From: Trichoplax sp. H2
Taxonomy: Eukaryota; Placozoa; Uniplacotomia; Trichoplacea
Direction of reading: 5' to 3'
DNA length: 64,000 nt
NCBI GenBank assembly: GCA_003344405.1
Contig: NOWV01000200.1
Span: forward strand, 62,001-126,000
Each line of letters opens with the position of its first letter. Position 1 is the stretch's first letter. The notes below the pieces were generated by a model that did no database searches, was not told the origin of the DNA, and worked only from the letters and a program-made list of their open reading frames with translations. A program made the position numbers and the translations under genes. Shown here piece after piece: positions 50,586 through 63,153 of this stretch.

Positions 50586-53500
50586 TTAAGTAGAATTTGT
50601 ATGTTCTAAATGTAAAATGTATTCTGGATAAGCAGCATTATCATTAAAAGTAACAAAAGTTGTAGGATTTTTTAAATCATTAACAGTAGAATGGAATCTT
50701 TCGTTAGAGCTGCCGGGTATAAATTCCAAAATAGCCCCTCCTTTCCCCGGATTTAGCGTATATATGCCCGTTAATACTCCAACCATAAACACGATATTAC
50801 AACCTTTGCTGGCAGTAAGAAGGCTGGTTTCAAAAGGAGTTCCTTTACCGTAATTCGTTTCTAGTGCATGCATATTTAAAATGAAAGTTAGAAATTTGAA
50901 TTTAATGAATCACTATCAAGCTTAAAATATCAAGCTTAAAATTGGATAGAAGTATCTAGCAATAAATTAAGTTTATTCAGAATAAATGATAACTACGATA
51001 TCTTACCTGCAGTTGCTGTAGCGTAATCTCTGTCAAATCCTGACTTGCAAATACGAGATATACTTGATTGATCAATTCGATGATATAGTCTTCTCTCAAC
51101 TGGGCTATTTGGACTAAACCGTTGCACTAATTCAGCCACTTCTGTTTTGCGCAATAGATAGCGTTGATAGAGGTTCATATTTTGAATTCTTTGCAACCTT
51201 CGCAGACGCGCACCTTGCGATCGTACAAGTTCCACAATTTCATTATATTCTGCCCCTTTCCAAACATCAACAAGGAGATATTGACTTGAATCTTGAACCT
51301 CTTTTTCGGAAAGTGTCCAATATTGCTTACTGGGTAAATGGTCTACAAATTAAAGGGAAACATATGTATATTACTTAATAAAGTAGCATGGAAGATAAAT
51401 TTTAAATTAATTAAGTAAACTGACTACAAATCAGACAGAAATCTATACATGGTTCAATATAACATGTTGACGTAGGTAGTGCATTTTTAACTAGGTACGG
51501 TAAGTTATCCACAAATTAAACGTAAATGTATGCCTTACTCAATATAATGATACCGCCGGTGTTGCATTTTAATTAGCTAAGTTATCCACAAATTAGATGG
51601 AAATGTGCATATTACTCAATGTGATATTACAATGTAGACGATATATTTGAGTAAGTACATTATCTACAAATTAGACAGAAATACGAGCAATACTAAATGT
51701 AATATTATAAACCCTATACAATATAACATGATACGCAATTTTTTTAACAAGTTACGGCAAGCTGTCTACAAAATATTAGAAAGAAATGTATATGTATTAC
51801 TCAATGTAATATGATATAGTATGCGATGCATTTTAACTAGGTAAGTTGTCTACAAACTAGATAAAGAATGAATGTAACCATTTTTTTGCAACTTGATAAC
51901 GTACTCGATGTATTTTAACTAGGTCAGCTATTCACGAGTTAGACAGAAATGTATTATAGAAATTACTTGATGTTATAAGATAGGCGATGCATTTCTAACT
52001 TAGTAAACTGTATACCAATTAGCCGGAAATAAATGCATTACTCAATATAATTCGATATTTTATGCGATGTATCTTAACTACGTAATTTGTCCACAAATTA
52101 TACAGAAATGTACCGTATGCAAAACTTAGTGTAATACGACAGAGCATGGTAGCTAATATATCATAACCCAATCGAATGTGATTGGCGATATATTTTTAAC
52201 TGGTACGATAAGTTATCTACAAATTAGACAAAAATAAATACATTACTCAAAAGTGTGTAATAGAATGTGATAGGTGACATATTTTTAATTAGGCATGAAA
52301 AGTCATCTACAAATTCGACAAAAATAGATGCATTACGCAGTAGTATATGATAAGTAGTGCCTTCTTTAGCAGATCAATTTATAAAAAAATAATTAAGATA
52401 ATAATCCTACTATTCTATTTCTCAACTCTTATCGACCATAGATTAAGCATAATATTCGAATTTGTAAAAATTTCGTAGCAGAACTAAGATCGCACCTAAA
52501 TTTATATTAAGGTTGAAACAGAGATTAGTATATGTTATATATATATACATAGTATACTTTACCTTCACTGAATGATTTTCGGGCTATTGTAAACAATAAT
52601 TTATCCAGTTGGATTAACATGCTGGAATGAATATTCGATGATCTTACCATCAATTTCACAGGATGATTTGCTACTATTTTTGACATAAGTTTTATAACCT
52701 CTTTCGATTTCACGGTTCATCTCAGGTGAGAAATCGTGCTTTGCTTTATCCACTGCAACATTCCATTGAGTTTTTTTTAGCATTTCATTTATCATATCTT
52801 CCACGATAGATTGGCAATCCTTCTCTTGTGCGAACTGATGAATTCTATCCTTAACTTGAAATACATCATCTTTATTGCCATAAATCATAATTTTCCCATC
52901 ATCACTGTTGTCAACTATTATTGTACCAAACTGACACCATAATTCATTCATTAATGTCAACCATGCTGGATCTTGAGTAGCTGTAACAACATCTTGTTCA
53001 GTGATTTCTTCGCATGTCCAATATGATGCATTATCCACTAACTTTTTTTTAACTTGCACTATCGTATCGTCACTGTCAGCAATAATCGTAATTTTCTTAC
53101 CATATTCATCATAAAGATTGAATTGCGTAATCTTCCATTGAGTTAACAATGAAGTATCATGATCAGATTTTTGCGCAATCAGTCTTTGTGCCCAGCAAGC
53201 AATTTCATGCGCCAGTTCTTCATTACCCGTTATAAAATCAAGACGTGTCAGTGAAATTTTGGCCGTTGAGTGATCATTAAGAAAGCCAGTAATAGCAGTT
53301 AATAATTTATAAATATCCTTTTCGCTACTTTCTGTACTTGCTAATGGATAGGTGAGGGAACGATCGTCGTTTTGGTGGATAGAATCAAGCAATGATCGAA
53401 AATCGTCTATCATACCATATGGGCAAAAAGTATAAATAGTCTTGCCACTTGCTGCCATTTTTTTGTTTGTATTTAAAGTCGATTCCGAGTAGCATCGAGG

Positions 53501-56500
53501 ATATGAATCTAATCGCTCTGCTAACTTTCCTTGCTGTAAATGGCAAGAACAAACTGCTGTTGGATTTAGAATAGCAGATGTTTGAGCATCATTAATACTG
53601 CCATGACAGAAATTTAATAGAAAATGATGGATATTTGTAGAAATGACAGAAAAGAGAACTTTGAGCTGATCTTGTTTCGCTTTTTTAACAGGAGTGGTTA
53701 CTTTCGTTAGCCGCTCTACCAATCCTATATCATCACCACTAGTTAAGGCAGGCAAACTTAATCCAATTTCTAAATTTTTAGCGATCCTTTTAAATATTCT
53801 ATTGTAACTATAATAGGTCGGCGTATCCTCTTCAAATATAATAAAACGAACTACATTTAAGCATCTGCCATTATTATTTTTGGCAAATTGAATTGCGCTA
53901 TCGATCATTTCCTTAGCCACTGTATCTGCAGACCATCCCACACCACCAGCTCCCAAGCTAGGTATAGAAATGGCTTTTAACGATTCCTTATTTGCATCTT
54001 CTAGGCATTGGTAGATCATATTTCCTAGCCACTAAATAAAATAAAAGTCCAATAAAAACTAGGGTATAAATTAGTGCGATTGAACGAAGTTTCCTGATAA
54101 GAGAAGTAATTCATTAACTAGTTTACCGTTAATGTTCTAGAGGAACTTAAAAACGGAATATGATAGATATTTTTACATCCAAAACGATATCCCTCAGTAC
54201 GGCGAAATGAATCTTTCGATAGATCTTTAAGAAAATTGCTACACTCTAACTGGTATTCTGGGCCATCAGCATTGAATATTGCCTGTGCGATTGCTCCAGC
54301 TTGAGGATTTTTCACATCAACAAAGTTAATAATGGCATCAGTCTAAGAAGAATAAATGCAAGATAATTTTCAATAAATCGCCAGTTTTACCCATCATTTA
54401 CAATCCTAGAGGGTAATTTATGATATCCGAACATTATTCTTAACTTACCTGTCTACCTTCCTTTTCAATCTTTCCTCTTATAAGTTTTATACATAAGCCA
54501 GCCTGGTTGATATAAATTATATCCGATTCTTCACTTATTGATTGAGATTTTTTACATTTTCTTTTTTTATTCTTTGAATTTCTAACTGGCACATTGATAG
54601 TTTTCTCTCTTGTGAATCTTGAAAAGAAATGAATATTGAATTGGTCAGTATTAATGACAACTTCATTCTCGTTTTCAATTTTCTGAAAACTTTTAATAAC
54701 GTAGGTATAACTACCTCACAAGATCCCTTTTAGCATCTGAAACAATCAGAGAATACCGCAAATTTCCTATCACTTTCTTTAGTTTTCCTTGGTTTTGGCT
54801 AATATACCGCGTTATTCGTGATAATTGACTACTATCGCTAGAAAGTGTTTCGGTAATTATTGGAATGGAAGAGATTGTCTCACTAATTTCCTTAATCTCA
54901 GTAGTTATATGCTCATTAGGGTATTTCAGGATTAATTGATGATCATCTTTATTCCCATTTGTCTCCATCGGCCGATACAGCAACTGACAATGATACTGCT
55001 CCTCAAGCGATAAAAATTCTTTTTTACAATGTTCCTTCAAGTAATGAACTTTTGCGGAAGGTAATTTTTGGATTAAAAATTCATTATAATTTTCGCCATC
55101 GAATGAATTTGAAACATTGGTTTTATACTTGTCAAGATGTTTCTTGACTTTGAGCATGACATATTCGAATGCCTCACTGCTGCCAACAATTTTAGCAGTA
55201 GCTGTTTTCTCTAGTGTATTTAACCAACATTGAATAAAAACCTCAAGTTGAGAAGCTAATTCATTGGTTAATATGTTGCAAAACGAGATCCAATTTTTCA
55301 GTAAATCTTGGCTATAAGATATTTGATAAATGTCAATTTGGATGTCAGTATTAAGAATGTCGATGACTTTGTCATATTCTTCCTTATTGACAGCAATAAC
55401 CGAGATCTTCTCCCTATCACGATGTACACCTGCCATAACTTTTTTATTTCTTAATTTAGTATTCGTGTCCTGAACAATCTGTGGGTATAGGCGAAGAAAA
55501 CTGGATAATGAGAGCGAGATGCCATCTTGGTTGTATTGAATATTTACAGTAACTTTTTGACGGCCTCGTGTCCAGCTTATGCATGAAACGAGTGTACGCT
55601 CAAAGTCGCTAATATCCATTTGGGGATTATTGATAATCTTGGCTACGTTCTCTTCCGAATTAAGCTGTTTAATGAGTAATATCCTAGCTGGAGTTGGAAT
55701 AGTTTTTTGGTCTTCAAGAGTATTGTCAGTATTACATTTACTTTGGGGCTGTTTCTGGGTCGATAGATGGTCATTTTCAATGATCTGACCACAATCTTGA
55801 AGATTTTGATCATTGTATATTTGGCTTTCATCAGACATTTCGTTGTAAATTTTCTGTAATAATTCTTCTTCAAATGCTCTGGTGGTTTTATGCAATGAGT
55901 CTTTGAATAATAACTCCATTCTAACATCCTCATCGCTTTTAACAGGTCTACTTTTCAATTTGGTCACTGAGAAATCTATTGGTGAGAGAGAATCATTCAC
56001 TTCGGCCTCTACATTTTGGAAATTATGGCTTTTCAGAGGGTATAAACCTTTCAAATCCTTGATATCCTGGCTAGAGACTGGAGATATTGGTTGCAGTTTA
56101 TGAATGTCATTAGGCTTTCTTTTTGGTGCCATTTCTTGTTTGCTGTTCGTTGTCTGAATATTTTCCTTGGAACAATATGTTAAACTTTCTTTGTCAGAAA
56201 ATGATGGTTTATTATCATCGGTCTTTCCTTTCTGCTTTTTATTTGCCGGCTGGGAAATATACGTCAAGTCATTCCGTTCTTCAGCTGTATCCTGATTTAC
56301 TACTTCATGCTTCAAGGTTTTTTTTGATAAAGGAGCTACCAATTTGAGTTTGTTGCCTTCAGAATCTTCATTGGCGATCAATTTCGGATCTCTGATAGTG
56401 TCGTCTAGACCAGTAGATGATGACGATCCTAATTTTATGTCGTCTCTATTTTCTATTTCACGCTTTAAGCTTTCTCTTGACAACGTAGCTGCCAATTTGA

Positions 56501-58463
56501 GTTTAGTACTTTTAATATCTTCTTTGGTTATGAGTTTTGGATCTCTGACAGTATCTTCAACGTCAAAAAATGATGATCTCAATTTTATGATATCTCTTCT
56601 ACTACCATGATCTGGTAAATTCGATGTAATTTCAGTTTCAGAGACAGGCCTATCTAAATTAGAAAGTCTATCGGAATTTGGTTTCTGATCCTTGATGGTA
56701 TTATCCAAGCTAATCGTTGATAATCCTAAATCTTGGATAACATTTTCATGAACCCCATTTGATTTTGATTTCAAACCTTTGCCAAAGTCGTCTAAGGTAA
56801 AAGTGAGTGATATTGACGGCTTCGTATCGCAATCGTCGCCTTTTTCTGTAAATTCTCCTTCAATAAAGGCTTTGGGAGCAGGAGGATGCAAATAAGTAAC
56901 TTCATTTGAGCTTTTAAGTAGATCTTTTTCACTCTCTCCCATCGTCTGGACAATCTCTGACGAGGAGCCAAGCTGTGAAACTTGAGTGATATTATTCGAT
57001 TCTTGAGTTGTCGTATTGCTATCATCATCCAGACTTTTAGATACTGAAATAGCCCTATCTACTAATTTTTCCGACCGAATTGATGATTGCAATTTGGAAT
57101 CTGGTCTTCCATTAATTTTATGGCCTTCAGATTGAATTTCATCTTTAGAATACGAGGACGTAGATTGAGCATTGTGACTATTTTGTAGTTCAATGGCTAC
57201 CGGCACTGCTTGAACATAATTTCTCTAAAATAGATCAAAAAGCACAAAAGCTGAAGTATTTTGCAGCTGTTTTAAAATGTCATCTTCTTCAATTTAGGGT
57301 ATGTTGGTGAAATACAAAACTTTACGCCGAGCTACTAATTCTGTAGCTCAACTCTTCAAACTACCGACAATGATTGTTTTTGGATGTTCAAAGATAATTT
57401 ATAATAATATTATATCGGCAGTGATTTTTTTTTGGATGTTTAATGATAATTTATAATAATATTATATCATTATAATAATAATTATCACGAAAATGTTGAA
57501 ACTTTGTTTTAAATTATTCCATAATATATAATAATAATTGTTCTGAAAATGTTGAAACTTTGTTTAATATCTAGCCTAGACTGTTTTAACAAGGTGAAGT
57601 GGAGGCTATAGTACTATAAACTGTAATTGCAGAATCATTGTACAATCTGATTATTTTCGATGTCTCCCCTTCGTTCAAAAATCAAAATTGTATTCCGTTG
57701 AAAATCTTGTATAGTAGTATTTATATATATATATGTTATATACCCGTAGAAGGATATCTCCGGTAGTCGGCGTACCGTAAATCTAAAACTATACTTTCTA
57801 GTAATGTAGCCTGTATTCTGTACTATACACTTGTAATCGGCCTTCGTGTGCTGTACTGTAGCCTACAACTGTACCTGGACTTACTGCATCGTCTCCTGTA
57901 CGATATCATTGCGACCTACTATAAAGAATTCCATGAAGGCATCGGGATATCTTCCACTTCCCCCCCCCCCTTAAAGCAGTCTTCGCTCAATTTAGCTGAA
58001 GTAATTTGAGAAAAATTGGATAGTCGGTAGTTTGAAGGGTTTAGCTAAATTATTATTCGTTCGGCGTAAGGTTTCGTTTTTCAGCAATACAGCCTACTCT
58101 TTCATGATCTACGAACTTGCAGTCGTTATTATGCTTAAAGTTCCTATTATAGACCATTTTTAAACTGTTTTTTACCTGCGTTCCTTGCTCTTGCGATTGA
58201 ATTCGAACTTCAGAAGAGGACAGATATTCATGGTCATATCGGTAGGGTATGGATTCCTGTTGTACATTATTTTTGTCACTATTCCATACTTCATTTGATC
58301 TTGTCGTATCGACTATATCTTCAATCACATTGGTTGCTATCGGTAGATAACCGTCAAAGTTATTTCCTCCATAGTATTGTGGGTCTCTACGCCCAGCCAA
58401 AAGAGGAAATCTTGAGAATGTCTTCTTTCCAATACAGGGTAAGCAGCAAAGTACATTACCCAT
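50586..58463 (-). CDS. Gene E: lipid-anchored KH-macro-WWE-PARP pseudo-enzyme with WWE frameshift
   Basis: Exons: 58176-58463, 54715-57224, 54449-54617, 54127-54342, 52563-54031, 51007-51342, 50586-50860. The start MGNVLCCLPCIGKK fits myristoylation (Gly2, Cys6) with Cys6, Cys7 and Cys10 for palmitoylation. The 2,510-base exon encodes a long disordered linker with an approximately 51-residue tandem repeat, the motif HKTTRAFEEELLQKI shared with gene B, and KH-like modules. A basic cluster (KNKKRKCKK) precedes macro domain 1, whose loop is GAGGVGW. A macro-like domain 2 (INDAQTSAILNPT), a KH-like module (IYGNKDDVFQ) and WWE (FSPEMNREIERGY) follow. The macro-WWE exon is 1,469 bases, one too many: the frame breaks after KIIEY near 52622-52640 and stops at 52601, giving about 1,537 residues without PARP. 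The PARP exons are otherwise open but damaged: LYHRI replaces LFHGT (Arg codon 51077-51079), and the catalytic Tyr is Pro in GKGTPFE (50835-50837). This is either a non-catalytic adaptor or an early pseudogene. Confidence 0.76.
51343..52345. repeat. Intronic minisatellite of about 12 units of about 80 bases carrying splice-acceptor sequence
   Basis: Fills most of the gene E intron before exon 51007-51342. Each plus-strand unit has (G)TTATC(T/C)ACAAATTAGACAGAAATG, then CATTACTCAAT-TAATA, then GATGCATTTTAACTAGGTAA. The first unit begins at the true acceptor (GTCTACAAATTAAAGG at 51341). In the gene's sense each unit reads CATTTCTGTCTAATTTGTAG, a plausible 3' splice site. The equivalent gene B intron is only 192 bases. 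Confidence 0.85.
56292..56597 (-). repeat. In-frame tandem duplication of about 51 residues in gene E linker
   Basis: Two adjacent copies: DIIKLRSSFFDVEDTVRDPK...KLKLAATLSRESLKREIEN and DIKLGSSSSTGLDDTIRDPK...KLKLVAPLSKKTLKHEVVN. A weaker third relative (GLSTISLDNTIKDQKPN) lies just N-terminal. It is charged and Ser/Leu-rich, and probably disordered. Confidence 0.8.
57375..57570. repeat. Short AT-rich direct repeats in gene E first intron
   Basis: TTTTTGGATGTT-AA-GATAATTTATAATAATATTATATC occurs twice in tandem (about 57377 and 57430), then ATAATAAT-TT-CGAAAATGTTGAAACTTTGTTT occurs twice (about 57475 and 57530). An 11-base C run at 57960-57970 lies further along the same intron. Confidence 0.6.
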
Positions 58464-60239
58464 TTTTATGACTGAAATAACTTTTCTCTCAAATTGTAAC
58501 AACAGCAAATTTTTAAGCTAATCTAGGCTAGACCGGTATCAATTTAAGAACACCAATCTTGCAGTAAGAGGACGTAATTATTCAGCAAATTGGAGCACGG
58601 ATGGCCTTGAAAGACTGCTATTGAAGAAAAATTTTAACACAATCGATCTTTCAATCCAGAGTTTCCCCATCGTACACCAACCGGACTATCCTTTAGTTCT
58701 TTACCAATAACAATTCGGGTTTATGCAATATTAAATTAAGAATGGCGGTATTCTAAATTGAATTGATGCCCTTACAGACACAACTTCATCAGACTATGCA
58801 ACGATATTCTAATCTTACTAATATTAGTCAGCAACTAAGAATCTAATCGTTATTTGTAGACAATCTCCAATAGTATAATTGAATTGCATTATATGTAAAA
58901 TTTAACACTAGTATATTACAATACAGTTCTTTTTCAAAAGAATTCTATCACCAAGATAATGAATGACCTTTACTTTAGATCACAGCAGAATAGCTAGATT
59001 CCATGTCTATCTTTCTGTCCATTACAGTAACAACATAAAAGCTGAAGTAGGATGAATCCTCTACCAAGAATAAAAATAAAATACGTTATCACAGGTTTAG
59101 AAACCTTTCTACGGCTAAGACATTAGTAGCAATATGCATTTCTTCTGTCTTACTTTTAGGATATCACGTTTACGCTGTGGACTATTGACGAAATGAGTAG
59201 AGTATAATAATAATTCGATCACGAGGCTATGCACCGCTTTCAGACGTTCCTTGTTTAGACTAAAACACTGTATAATAAGCTGTCCGAAAATCTCGTTCTT
59301 ATTTATTTTATACATGTTCATTATGCCTCTTTACTATTCGGCTCTAGATTACTAAGATCGACGTATTAACAATCAAGTATCTCCTATGTCTGTATATATC
59401 ATTTGCTTTCTATTCGTTTTCTTAATCTTATACAACATCATTAGTATGTTGCTGCAATGGTTCAAGAACATACTGCACGATATACAAGTGTATTTTTCTA
59501 CAAATTAATCAATCTATTGCTCAGACATAAGAGTTAATTGACGTAGATGAGAAATTATAATTGTAAAATTCCGATTGATAATGTTGATTATCGTCATTAT
59601 CTTTACTATGCGCTAGCCAGCCTCTCTGCCTGAACATAAGAGAATATAGCTATAGACGCGAATTCATGATGGTAGAATTTAAATAGATAGCGTCGATGAT
59701 TATCGTAATGGAGGCTTGACATTTTACTCATTAAAGGCAATCGGAGCACTCCATGTACATAAATCGTCTTATCGACACTTTCGCATACTTGTTATTCTTT
59801 AATTTCTAAAAGGCTACTGTATTTCTTAACAATAGTATTACACAGTATTCATGGCGCTCATTAATCAATGATAATAATTTATTCCACAATACAATATAAT
59901 TAAGAGTAATAAATGCTTTTTATGCTATAAATATGCAAAACATACTGTTAGCTCCATCAAGCAGGGAACACTTCCTTATTCAAACAAAAGCTGACCAAGA
60001 TCCTCCTCTTAATTGTCTGAATTGAATTCAATTCTTTTCCATAGATATTCATTATTCTCGGTGCTTAATGCACTTGTTTATATGCTTTCTATTCTTTCAA
60101 TCTAACTACGCTAAAAGAATTATCAATTTTCAGCACTGCTTGTAGGATTGACTCTTATAAGCGTCATAAAATGAACTGTATAGAAATCAGGTTACAAAAC
60201 TTTTAACTACCTATGATTCTACTTTCTTTGCACTCTGTT

Positions 60240-60890
60240 CGACTAAGCAAAACTTTGACACCAAATAAAATTGGGGAAAAACCGATCAACATTTATTAAG
60301 AAAACGTGAGAGAGTCTGATCAAGCAGCCTTCCAAATACTTAACTCCAAGTATTATAAGTAAACAAATAAAAAAAAACGGCAGAACTAAAACTGTCAACA
60401 ACCAAACAACATAACAAAAAAAGAACGTTTTAACTTACAATAGTTCGACCCCTAAGGCCTTTAAAATTCAACAAGTTCTTCAAAACAATTTTCTTTTACT
60501 CTCTACTCTAAATTTTCTGATTGCACTATCATTTATAGGCTTTGCTGAGCTTTCAGTGGTATTTAAAACTTAATATTTTCTAACCAATCACTCTTAAGAT
60601 CCATTTTAGAAAACTACTTTCCACCACTTAAGAAATCAAAAATTACTCAAAGTTTAGACACGATTTACCCTACGATTCCCTTACAAAACACTATAAAACC
60701 AAACATACTATAAAATACATTAAGTTGCACTTTTAACATAATTCCTAATCTTTATACATCACAAAAGTCTAAAAATTAACTTTTAAACATCAAGATTTAG
60801 TCATAAAAATAACAATCTAACTGCTTAACAATCGCCAATCAACACAACCTCCGCCATTTGCCATCCAAAAATTTTATATGACCATTATGA
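60240..60890. other. Strongly strand-skewed, G-poor block
   Basis: On the plus strand from about 60360 to 60890, G falls to roughly 7 per cent by hand count while C stays near 20 per cent; flanking sequence is nearly balanced. Words such as AACAACCAAACAACATAACAA dominate. No open frame of note. The left edge is gradual, and the right edge follows CCGCCATTTGCCATCC near 60855-60870. Origin unknown; it could be an inserted element or a transcribed spacer with strand-biased mutation. Confidence 0.6.
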
Positions 60891-61609
60891 CTACTTTTCT
60901 GACATTAGTATAGACAGTTGATATTTTAGCATGAAGTTGTACGGTAACTATACGATTATAGCCGACATTACAGTACTTTTTTGTCCTGTTATAAATCCCC
61001 TTTCTATATGGATAGGGTTTTGTTACTAAGTTAAATTCATTTATAATCTTAATAGACTATGAAACTTCCTTTCTTTAGATTAGGGGATTGCTATTAAGTT
61101 ATTCCTATAGTAATCTATATAATACCTTGTAAAATAGTGAAGAAGAAACGATGGCAGCATTAAGATTTGGCAGGGTATAACTAAAAGATACTATGACTTT
61201 CTAGGTATTTTTTATAGTAAAATAATAATAGTTACATACTTAAAGCTATAAAGAACTCTGCTTTTTGTCCTTTACTGTATGCATATGTCCAGTCATTCAA
61301 CGCTATACGTAAAATTATTTGTGATCCTCAAAGTAGGACACAACTTTTCTAGGCATAGTATTTCCTTGTAGAAAAGAATAAATAACCATATGTAATAAGC
61401 TTTTATACAAGATACGCTAGTTATACCGTGAATCGAGTGCTGTACAAGTATCGCTAATTTAGATGCTTGTTTTTGTTCTTTATTATTCATTTATACACAT
61501 TATTAAATTCCTTTCTATCCATGCAAGTAATCGTGCAATTTTAATTAACCTAACAGAGGATCTCGATTCTTAAAAGTGTCTGGCATAGATTGTAATGATG
61601 TTGATAAGA

Positions 61610-61860
61610 AAACATTTTCTTTAATTTCCTAATACTTCAAATCTGAATAACTCTTGATAACGCACTTAACCAATCTTTTATAAACATGTTATAACACTAG
61701 ATTTTATAGCTCAGTTCGAATAAATTGAAGCAAAGCTCTCTCATTTTCTTCAGAACTAAATCTGGGTAATTCTTAACGGTACATGAACCAACCCTTTTAT
61801 AAAGATGTTTAAAAACGAGATATTATAACTTTAATTCGAATCAATTGAAATAAAGAATCA
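61610..61860. repeat. Two-copy tandem duplication, about 122-base unit
   Basis: Copies near 61615-61735 and 61745-61860 share CTTCA-AA-T(C/A)-G-(A/G)TAA-TCTT-A(T/C)(A/G)-(C/T)AC-T-AACCAA-C-TTTTATAAA-ATGTT and TTCGAAT(A/C)AATTGAA-(C/T)AAAG. Confidence 0.6.
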
Positions 61861-62683
61861 CTAGTATTCTTCATAACTTGTATCTCTTTTAATAAGTAAT
61901 AGCTTCAGCATCATGCAAATGCGTTCAGAGATTATTCTTTAAATTCCCTCGATCAAATAAACTGACAAGGAGAAGAAGATAATTACGGCAACGGCTAGTA
62001 GTAAGCAAAACAAAATCCATAAATTTAACGTAATTTTAGGCCTTGCAATATAAAAATGACTTCAGTTTAGTATTGTCTGCAGATCTTAGTCATACAGCGA
62101 AGATATACGGCGGAAAATTATCTGAATACTCGCTTTTTTCTGTAATCGTAATTTGCAAGATAGTTTTCATGCTATTAATGGAGTATTGCAGTAAAAGAAA
62201 TATCTCATATCAACATTTGATGACAAAATACTTTGTAATACGAAAACTTAGAAATGCTTGTGTAAAGTAAAATAATTACATATTACAGATATCTTTCCCA
62301 TTTGTACTCGAGGACCAGCAAGTAAGATTCTATACTACTATATAAACAAAAAAGGAACTTGTATGTAAGCACTGGTTGTACCTGGATACATTCATATAGA
62401 TACATTCATAACATAGAAATTTCAAGAACAATACTGGCATCTAAGACATGATATGTATAGTAACTTTATTTGGGAACTTATTGGAATATGAATAAAGTAA
62501 CTTAAATGCATACAGGTAGTTAAATTATACGCGATCTAGGATATCATTTTACGTTTCTGGAAATATTATTTATACGTTAACATAAGAAAGTACCTTTCTA
62601 ATCGATACTATATTACAGTAATGAGATATAAAGCCTAGGTCGTGATACTTATTATACAATACCGGTAGTTTGCTCAATATAAC

Positions 62684-63115
62684 TAGTATTGTGATTGTAG
62701 ACCGTTAGCCATGTTTAGTATAACGTACGGTGGATATTTATCCTTAAGAGATATTTGGTAGCCATAACTATAGACTGTAGTGGTATAGACTCTATGCTAG
62801 AGTACAGATGACTATATACAGTAAGGTGTTGAGTTACTAATAAGGTTATAGGTAAAAATAGAACTGTAAATCATATATTAGGATTTGGTTAATTTATTGT
62901 ACTTTAGCCGAACAGTGTTTATAAGAATAATTTAACTATGTGTAATATATGGTAAAAGGTTGCCATGCGGATTGTAGCTGCGAATGCTACGAAAAGTATA
63001 AAAGCATGCAACTTTAAATTATTCTGTTAGTTCGTTCTAGAAGTCTTTAGTAGTAGTATTCGGCTAGAGTAGAGCTGCGTATAGTTAATCTTTTCGTAAG
63101 ATTCAATAAAGCTCT
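62684..63115 (+). mobile_element. LTR-like fragment, copy 2
   Basis: Same series of motifs as 33735-34000, interrupted by about 150 bases between the GACTCTATGCTAGAGTA block (62787-62805) and the TAGCTGCGAATGCTACG block. It carries AGTATAAAAGCATGC (TATA-like, about 62995-63009), GTTCGTTCTAGAAGTCTTTAG and AATAAA at 63105-63110, about 105 bases after the TATA box. TATA and poly(A) signals this close are typical of an LTR. No coding region or target-site duplication identified. Confidence 0.5.
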
Positions 63116-63153
63116 TATTCTTCTAAAATTTGGAATTTCGTGATCGATATACA

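Larger units (their letters stand above)
58464..63153. other. Intergenic between gene E 5' end and gene F 3' end
   Basis: Contains the gene E promoter side and no recognisable family exon. Open frames at 59115-59321, 61293-61490 and 62043-62270 lack domain features. A strand-skewed block, a tandem duplication and an LTR-like copy are listed separately. Confidence 0.45.

Noticed and set aside
51343-52345. CRISPR-like array
   Set aside because: Units are diverged along their whole length with no constant-repeat/variable-spacer pattern, and the context is a eukaryotic intron.
52600-52660. Micro-intron explaining the gene E frame break
   Set aside because: The only GT...AG pair (GTAAGA to TTCCAG) spans about 26 bases and joins into a stop codon.
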